Positions 12,414-17,210 of a stretch of 17,210 bases of DNA are shown one piece after another. Where the stretch lies: contig NZ_QFQZ01000091.1 in NCBI RefSeq assembly GCF_003243465.1, positions 1 to 17,210 of the forward strand, written 5' to 3'. Each line of letters opens with the position of its first letter. The first letter of the stretch is position 1. This DNA comes from Caulobacter segnis (GTDB lineage: Bacteria > Pseudomonadota > Alphaproteobacteria > Caulobacterales > Caulobacteraceae). Under the pieces are notes generated by a model. It saw only the letters and a program-made list of their open reading frames with translations. It made no database searches and was not told where the DNA came from. The position numbers and the translations under genes are program-made.

Positions 12414-12829
12414 TGCCTCCGGCCAGGATCGATCTCACGCTGAGGATCGTCCTGGCCGACCCGCCCCCCGGCGTGGTCTTCTCCAAGCAGGACGCCAAGA
12501 ACCACCCGGCCGATCCCGTCCGGGCGAGCGGCGACCTCTCGTTCGACATCCCCATCACCTTGACCGTCACGCCCGAGGGCTTCCGTCCTGGCGGAGGTTT
12601 CGTGCGCGCGGATGGCCGAGGGCGGTTCGTCTATATCGCGTCAGGACGCGCGGCGGGCGACTGCCTGACGGACTGGCAACGCCGGCTCAAGATCTACCTG
12701 CACGACCTGCCCGCGGACGTCACGGCGGGCGACGTCCTCCAAGCGACGGTCGCCGGCCGCGCCAAGGATGGCGGCCCGGCCTGCGCCACCGTGCCGCTGC
12801 TCAGCGGATGGACCCGCGTCAGGCCCTGA
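12413..12829 (+). CDS. Small DUF5990-like protein coupled to ppa
   Basis: The 138-residue product has no signal peptide or membrane segment. It opens MPPARIDLTLRIVLADPPPG, then VVFSKQDAKN, and later has GRGRFVYIASG, CLTDWQRRLKIYLHDLP and TPEGFRPGGGFVRADGRG, a pattern that resembles DUF5990, a family of unknown function; this is from memory and unchecked. Two cysteines are at about 83 and 125. Its ATG overlaps the ppa stop by one base, so it depends on ppa translation. Its last 11 bases overlap the end of the convergent trmB, so the two mRNAs are complementary there. Confidence 0.7.
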   Translation: MPPARIDLTLRIVLADPPPGVVFSKQDAKNHPADPVRASGDLSFDIPITLTVTPEGFRPGGGFVRADGRGRFVYIASGRAAGDCLTDWQRRLKIYLHDLPADVTAGDVLQATVAGRAKDGGPACATVPLLSGWTRVRP

Positions 12830-13499
12830 CGAAGTCCAGGAACACCGGCGCACAGTCGCCGAGCTTCTTTTCCTCGTAGCGCGTGGTGACATGGTCGGCC
12901 GGGATCGCATTGCGGTCGGCTGCCTCGTCGGCGAACCGGAAGTTCGGATCGGCCAGCACCCGCTCGGTCGTCCACTCGGCGTAGTCCGCCCAGTCGGTGG
13001 CGAAGCGCAGCGCAGCGCCCGGCTTCATCACCCGCGCCAGCCTGGCGACGAAGTCCGGCTGGATCAGGCGGCGCTTGTTGTGCCGCGCCTTGTGCCAGGG
13101 GTCGGGGAACATGATGAACACCCGGTCCAGGCACGCGTCAGGCAACCAGTCGACCACGTCGCGCGCGTCGCCTTCGTGGATGCGGACATTCTCGAGAGCC
13201 TGTTCCTCGACGTGGCGCACGGCGCTGGCCACGCCATTCACGAAGGGCTCGGCGCCGATCACCAGGGTGTCGGGGTTGCGGCCGGCCTGGGCCGCCATGT
13301 GCTCGCCGCCGCCAAAGCCGATCTCCAGCCACACGGCCTTGGCCTCGGGCATCAGGTCGAGCGGCTTGAAGGGCTCCTGCGGGACCGCGATCTGCGGCAA
13401 CAGGGTGTCGAGCAGCGCCTGCTGCCGCGGCTTCACGGGACGCGACTTCAGCCGGCCGAACGAGCGCAGCGGCCCGTGGGGTTGTTGCGGATTGGTCAT
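12819..13499 (-). CDS. trmB: tRNA (guanine-N7-)-methyltransferase
   Basis: TrmB makes m7G46 in tRNA using S-adenosylmethionine. The 226-residue product has the SAM-binding motif VWLEIGFGGGEHMAA (57-70), Glu84 in GAEPFVNGV, the signature IMFPDPWHKARHNKRRLIQ (129-147), Asp169 in LRFATDWADYAEW and the C-terminal TTRYEEKKL (205-213), all typical. The ATG at 13497-13499 has no evident ribosome site. In most alphaproteobacteria trmB follows metK directly; here the histidine kinase gene and a palindromic repeat come between. The 3' end overlaps the convergent DUF5990-like gene by 11 bases. Confidence 0.95.
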   Translation of the reverse strand: MTNPQQPHGPLRSFGRLKSRPVKPRQQALLDTLLPQIAVPQEPFKPLDLMPEAKAVWLEIGFGGGEHMAAQAGRNPDTLVIGAEPFVNGVASAVRHVEEQALENVRIHEGDARDVVDWLPDACLDRVFIMFPDPWHKARHNKRRLIQPDFVARLARVMKPGAALRFATDWADYAEWTTERVLADPNFRFADEAADRNAIPADHVTTRYEEKKLGDCAPVFLDFVRA

Positions 13500-13510
13500 G
13501 GGCGGGCGTC

Positions 13511-13564
13511 TTAGAGCCTTTAGCCTGAAATCGGAATCGATTTCGGGCGCTCAAAAGGCTCTAA
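13511..13564. repeat. Long imperfect palindrome, AGAGC-type interspersed repeat, copy 2
   Basis: Outer arms TTAGAGCCTTT (13511-13521) and AAAGGCTCTAA (13554-13564) are perfect complements. Inner arms CCTGAAATCG (13524-13533) and CGATTTCGGG (13538-13547) pair with one G-T wobble. The outer arms match those of the palindrome at 8549-8598, while the inner parts differ. A lone half-arm TTAGAGC follows at 13574-13580. The element begins 12 bases upstream of the trmB start, so it occupies the trmB 5' leader if trmB is read from upstream. Confidence 0.75.
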
Positions 13565-13656
13565 ATCAGAGACTTAGAGCATGAGGTCAGCCGAAGCCGG
13601 CTCCCACTTCCGCCTCACGCTCCGAGCCTGACGCGTCGCAAGGTGAGAGCCTGTTT

Positions 13657-15129
13657 TCAAACGGGCCCCAGGTCCAGCGTCACCGTCAGGCCCGCCTCGC
13701 CCCAGTCGCGGGCCAGCGACGCATTGAGCTGGGCGGCCAATTGGCCGATCAGGCGCGAGCCGAAGCCCTGACGCGGCGGCGGCGGCGCGGCGGGACCGCC
13801 CGTCTCGATCCACGCCAGCCGGCGGGCGCCGCGCGCGCCGCTCAGCCGCACGGTCACGCAGCCGTCCTCCGCGCTCAGCGCCCCGTACTTGGCGGCGTTG
13901 GTGGCCAGCTCATGCACGATCATACCCAGCGGCTGGACCTCTTGCGGCGCCAGCGGCCAGTCATCCCCCTCCAACCGGTATTGCGACGGCCGCCCCACCG
14001 TCGCCAGCTCGCCCTCGATCACCTCGCGCGCCAGGCCGCCCTCCCAGCGCTGGGCCGCCAGGGCGCCCTGAGCACGGGCCAGGGCGCTCACCCGCCCCAG
14101 CAAGATCTCCTGGAAGTGCTCGATCGAGGACGCCCGGGTCAGGCGCAGCATCGACTGCACCACGGTCAGGGCGTTTCGCGCCCGGTGATCGACCTCGCGC
14201 ATCAGCAGCTCGCGCGCCTCTTCGTTTCGCTTCTGATGGGCGATGTCGCGAACCTCGATGATCGTCCCGACCGTATGGGACGCTTCGTCGCGGATGGGGC
14301 TGGCGGTGAAGGCGACGGGATAGAAGCTTCCGTCGCGGTGGACGAACACCTCTTCGCCCTGCTGTTGATTGTTCTCGGGGAAGGCGCGGTCGATCGCGCA
14401 CTCTTCGATGGGGAAATGGCTGCCATCGGGCCGGGTGTGATGGATCACGTCATGCAGGGCCCGGCCCTGCACCTCCTCGAAGGCGAAGCCGGTCAGGCGC
14501 TCGGCGGCGGCGTTCATGAACGAGCAGTGCTGGCGCTCGTCCATCACGAAGATCGCGACGGTGGCGTTGTTGAGCACGGCGTTAAGGCGGCGCTCGCTCT
14601 CGCCCAACGCCGCCTCGACCCGCAGCCGCTCCTTGGCGATGGCGACGTAGCGGGTCAGGGTCTGGAGCACCAGGCGCTCGTCCGCGGTGAACGGCCGATC
14701 GTCGCGCCGGCCAAAGCCGAGGGTGCCCAGCAGCTGGTCGCCGCCGATCAGGGGATGGCAGGCATAGTGCTTGAGGCCGGCGCGGCGGATGAAATCGACG
14801 TCCGGATCCTCGGAGAGGTGGACGTCGGCGACATGGCGGGAAACACGGTCCCGCGCCACGCATCCGCAGACGGCCGCCCCGAGCGCCAGACAGGCGCCCT
14901 CGCGGCGCAACGCCTCGTCCAGGCCGCTCGACTTAGCCAGATGCAGCAGCCCGTCGCTTTCCAGCCCGTAGTGGAAATAGACATCGAGCCCCAAGGCCTG
15001 GCTCGCCAGCTCGAACAGCTCGTCGATCAGCTGGCCAGGATTGGTGATCCGCAACAGGCGCGCAGCGGCCGTATCGAGCAAGGCGAACTTTTGATCGCCG
15101 TCGCCAGCGGTTCCAGCTTCGCTGTCCAT
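13657..15129 (-). CDS. Soluble GAF-PAS-HWE sensor histidine kinase
   Basis: The 490-residue protein has no membrane segment. A GAF domain (about 25-170) is followed by a PAS domain with its C-terminal strand (about 175-300; LNNATVAIFVMDERQ, HRDGSFYPVAFTASPI) and an HWE-family kinase core. The core has phosphoacceptor His315 in MREVDHRARNALTVVQSM, the N-box HELATNAAKYGAL (Asn411), the W-x-E motif (Trp440-Glu442) and G-box GFGSRL (455-460). The PAS lacks the NCRFLQ cysteine motif of LOV photoreceptors. HWE kinases are typical of alphaproteobacteria and often feed the general stress response or single-domain regulators; no partner is adjacent. The start at 15127-15129 has GGGAGG 3 bases upstream; another ATG at 15157-15159 lies in a hairpin loop. 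Confidence 0.9.
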   Translation of the reverse strand: MDSEAGTAGDGDQKFALLDTAAARLLRITNPGQLIDELFELASQALGLDVYFHYGLESDGLLHLAKSSGLDEALRREGACLALGAAVCGCVARDRVSRHVADVHLSEDPDVDFIRRAGLKHYACHPLIGGDQLLGTLGFGRRDDRPFTADERLVLQTLTRYVAIAKERLRVEAALGESERRLNAVLNNATVAIFVMDERQHCSFMNAAAERLTGFAFEEVQGRALHDVIHHTRPDGSHFPIEECAIDRAFPENNQQQGEEVFVHRDGSFYPVAFTASPIRDEASHTVGTIIEVRDIAHQKRNEEARELLMREVDHRARNALTVVQSMLRLTRASSIEHFQEILLGRVSALARAQGALAAQRWEGGLAREVIEGELATVGRPSQYRLEGDDWPLAPQEVQPLGMIVHELATNAAKYGALSAEDGCVTVRLSGARGARRLAWIETGGPAAPPPPRQGFGSRLIGQLAAQLNASLARDWGEAGLTVTLDLGPV

Positions 15130-15145
15130 AAGCCTCCCGCCGGCC

Positions 15146-15170
15146 GAGCGTCCGCGCATCGCGGACGCTC
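15146..15170 (-). other. Perfect 11-bp hairpin upstream of the histidine kinase gene
   Basis: GAGCGTCCGCG-like arms at 15146-15156 and 15160-15170 are exact complements around a 3-base loop that is itself an ATG on the minus strand (15157-15159). No T-run follows. It could be the end of the metK transcript, a protein-binding palindrome, or a structure hiding the upstream kinase start. Confidence 0.55.
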
Positions 15171-15222
15171 CAACCTACGCGGTGGCGTGGACCTCGTCCG
15201 TCGACAAGTCGCCTTATAGTCG

Positions 15223-15244
15223 AACTTCGCCGCGGCGGCGAGTT
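15223..15244 (-). terminator. GC hairpin just after metK
   Basis: TCGCCGC and GCGGCGA (15227-15233/15235-15241) flank a single G; AAC/GTT flanks extend the stem with a one-base bulge. It begins 4 bases past the metK stop in the transcript. There is no T-run, so as a terminator it is weak; it may mark the metK 3' end. Confidence 0.4.
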
Positions 15245-15247
15245 GGC

Positions 15248-16467
<1,220 letters not shown>

Positions 16468-16471
<4 letters not shown>

Positions 16472-16488
16472 GAGACAGCTCCGGCCAT
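16468..16488 (-). other. Possible six-codon leader peptide of metK
   Basis: An ATG at 16486-16488 opens a frame encoding MAGAVS whose TGA stop overlaps the metK TTG start (TTGA). It has no ribosome site of its own, and the metK ribosome site lies within it. It may be chance, but the stop-start overlap would allow coupling. Confidence 0.2.
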
Positions 16489-16492
16489 GGGC

Positions 16493-16514
16493 GGCGCGCG
16501 ACTACACGCGCGCC
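16493..16514 (-). other. metK leader hairpin
   Basis: GGCGCGCG (16493-16500) and CGCGCGCC (16507-16514) pair perfectly over 8 bp with a 6-base loop, 21 bases upstream of the metK start in the mRNA leader. No T-run follows, so it is not a terminator. I do not recognise a SAM riboswitch fold around it. Confidence 0.5.
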
Positions 16515-16539
16515 ATTCGGCGTTCAGTTAGACCGGAAC

Positions 16540-16566
16540 CATATAAAGATATGTTTATGCGGGCAA
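16540..16566 (-). promoter_or_regulatory. metK promoter with AT-rich palindromic operator
   Basis: ATAAAGATATGTTTAT (16543-16558) is a 16-bp palindrome with a single mismatched pair, in an otherwise GC-rich stretch. On the minus strand it sits between TTGCCC (16561-16566) and TATATG (16540-16545), a plausible but weak -35/-10 pair 15 bases apart. The sequence resembles operators of ArsR-family regulators of the methionine/SAM cycle (SahR/SamR type) as I remember them; this is unchecked. Confidence 0.5.
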
Positions 16567-16579
16567 GCGAACCTGACGA

Positions 16580-16999
16580 TCAATCGTCCTCGCCCCCATC
16601 CTCCTCGGCCATCGAGCGGACCAGCTCCAGGATCCGGCGGCGCACCTTGGCGCGGGTGATGCGCGGAAACTGGGCCGCGAGCTCCAGGCCTTCGGCGGTC
16701 ATCAGAAAGTCGTGAACGAACGGCTCGCCCGGTTCGGACATGCCGTCCGCCGTGGCCGCCAGGCCTTCGAAGAAATAGCCGACCGGCGCCTGCAGGCTCT
16801 TGGCGATCTCATAAAGCTTGCTGGCGCTGACGCGATTGGCGCCGCGCTCGTACTTCTGGATCTGCTGGAAGGTCAGGCCCAGGTCCTCGGCGAGCCGCTC
16901 CTGGCTCACGCCCAGGATCTTTCGTCGCATTCGAATGCGCGCGCCCACATGCAGGTCGACGGGATTGGGATGGCGTTCGGCGCCTGACAAGTCGCTCAT
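16580..16999 (-). CDS. XRE/Cro-family transcriptional regulator
   Basis: The 139-residue protein has a Cro/CI-type helix-turn-helix near its N-terminus (about 17-75): VGARIRMRRKILGVSQERLA, then EDLGLTFQQIQKYERGANRV and SASKLYEIAKSLQAPVGYFF. A C-terminal helical tail (LELAAQFPRITRAKVRRRILELV) ends in an acidic EEDGGEDD. This family sits beside metK and lnt in many alphaproteobacteria; its targets are not known to me. The ATG at 16997-16999 was preferred to a GTG two codons earlier; neither has a strong ribosome site. Its stop is 108 bases before metK. An imperfect palindrome at 17015-17039 just upstream could be its own operator. Confidence 0.88.
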   Translation of the reverse strand: MSDLSGAERHPNPVDLHVGARIRMRRKILGVSQERLAEDLGLTFQQIQKYERGANRVSASKLYEIAKSLQAPVGYFFEGLAATADGMSEPGEPFVHDFLMTAEGLELAAQFPRITRAKVRRRILELVRSMAEEDGGEDD

Positions 17000-17210
17000 G
17001 CCCACGCTTTGATAGCTGAAATTGCGGTTTTAATTCAGCGTGAGTCTTTCGATCATGCAATAGTCAGCAAGGATTTACCTGCTCGAAGGCGAGCTGACGC
17101 AACCATAGATATCAGTAGAAACGCCCAAAACGATGCGTCTCCGAAGTTATCAAAAGGCGTTACCTGGCCCCTACCTGGTATTTGTGCATCGATAACTCCA
17201 CTTTTTCCTA
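17000..17210. promoter_or_regulatory. AT-richer non-coding region upstream of the XRE regulator
   Basis: No gene is evident in these 211 bases, which are visibly less GC-rich than the rest. They contain GCTGAA/TTCAGC (17015-17020/17034-17039) 16 bases before the regulator start, a GANTC site (GAGTC, 17042-17046), a pair of TACCTGG direct repeats 11 bases apart (17161-17167 and 17172-17178), and AGTTATC/GATAACT inverted repeats (17145-17151/17191-17197) that bracket them. A promoter is expected here, but I cannot place it confidently. Confidence 0.4.

Noticed and set aside
13741..15219. A 492-codon plus-strand frame opposite the histidine kinase
   Set aside because: No domain or motif is visible, and the minus-strand kinase has all HWE motifs in order.
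16472..16579. SAM riboswitch in the metK leader
   Set aside because: The leader is short and has one simple hairpin; I could not fit the pseudoknot or conserved bases of SAM-II or other SAM classes.

Overview
The window looks like a chromosomal core region of a Caulobacter-type alphaproteobacterium. The evidence is high G+C, an RNA and translation gene order typical of alphaproteobacteria (XRE regulator - metK - trmB - rimP - nusA - ylxR - infB - rbfA - truB - rpsO - pnp), an HWE-family histidine kinase, an IF2 with a very long Ala/Pro/Arg-rich N-terminus, and GANTC (CcrM-type) sites in control regions. The genus is inferred from gene content and remembered protein sequences, not from a database search.

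Nearly everything is read leftward on the minus strand. From right to left: an XRE/Cro-family regulator (16580-16999); metK with an AT-rich palindrome and a GC hairpin in its leader; a soluble GAF-PAS-HWE histidine kinase; trmB; then a plus-strand pair, ppa and a small DUF5990-like gene, whose end overlaps the trmB end. Next comes the nusA operon: a promoter and terminator-like leader, rimP, nusA, ylxR, then infB after a 289-bp gap, closed by a strong intrinsic terminator at 5289-5318. Left of this lies an accessory block: a vapBC-type toxin-antitoxin pair with a palindromic operator candidate, a DUF2939-like lipoprotein, an unrecognised secreted protein, and a dienelactone-hydrolase-family enzyme. 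It is closed by an interspersed inverted-repeat element. The run then resumes with rbfA, truB, rpsO and the 5' part of pnp, which is cut by the window edge at base 1.

Functionally the core genes cover ribosome maturation (RimP, RbfA), transcription elongation and antitermination (NusA), translation initiation (IF2), rRNA/tRNA modification (TruB, TrmB), RNA decay (PNPase), the S15 ribosomal protein, methyl-donor supply (MetK) and pyrophosphate removal (Ppa). Gene pairs are tightly packed: rbfA/truB have a 3-nt gap, nusA/rimP 2 nt, and vapB/vapC and the lipoprotein/secreted pair 4-nt overlaps.

I see no CRISPR array, phage, transposase, tRNA or rRNA. The most interesting signals are regulatory: a probable attenuator in the rimP-nusA leader with a GANTC site on the promoter -35 box, a likely methionine/SAM operator upstream of metK, two copies of a long AGAGC-type palindromic repeat, and the accessory block inside an otherwise conserved RNA operon. 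No clearly new protein system is evident.
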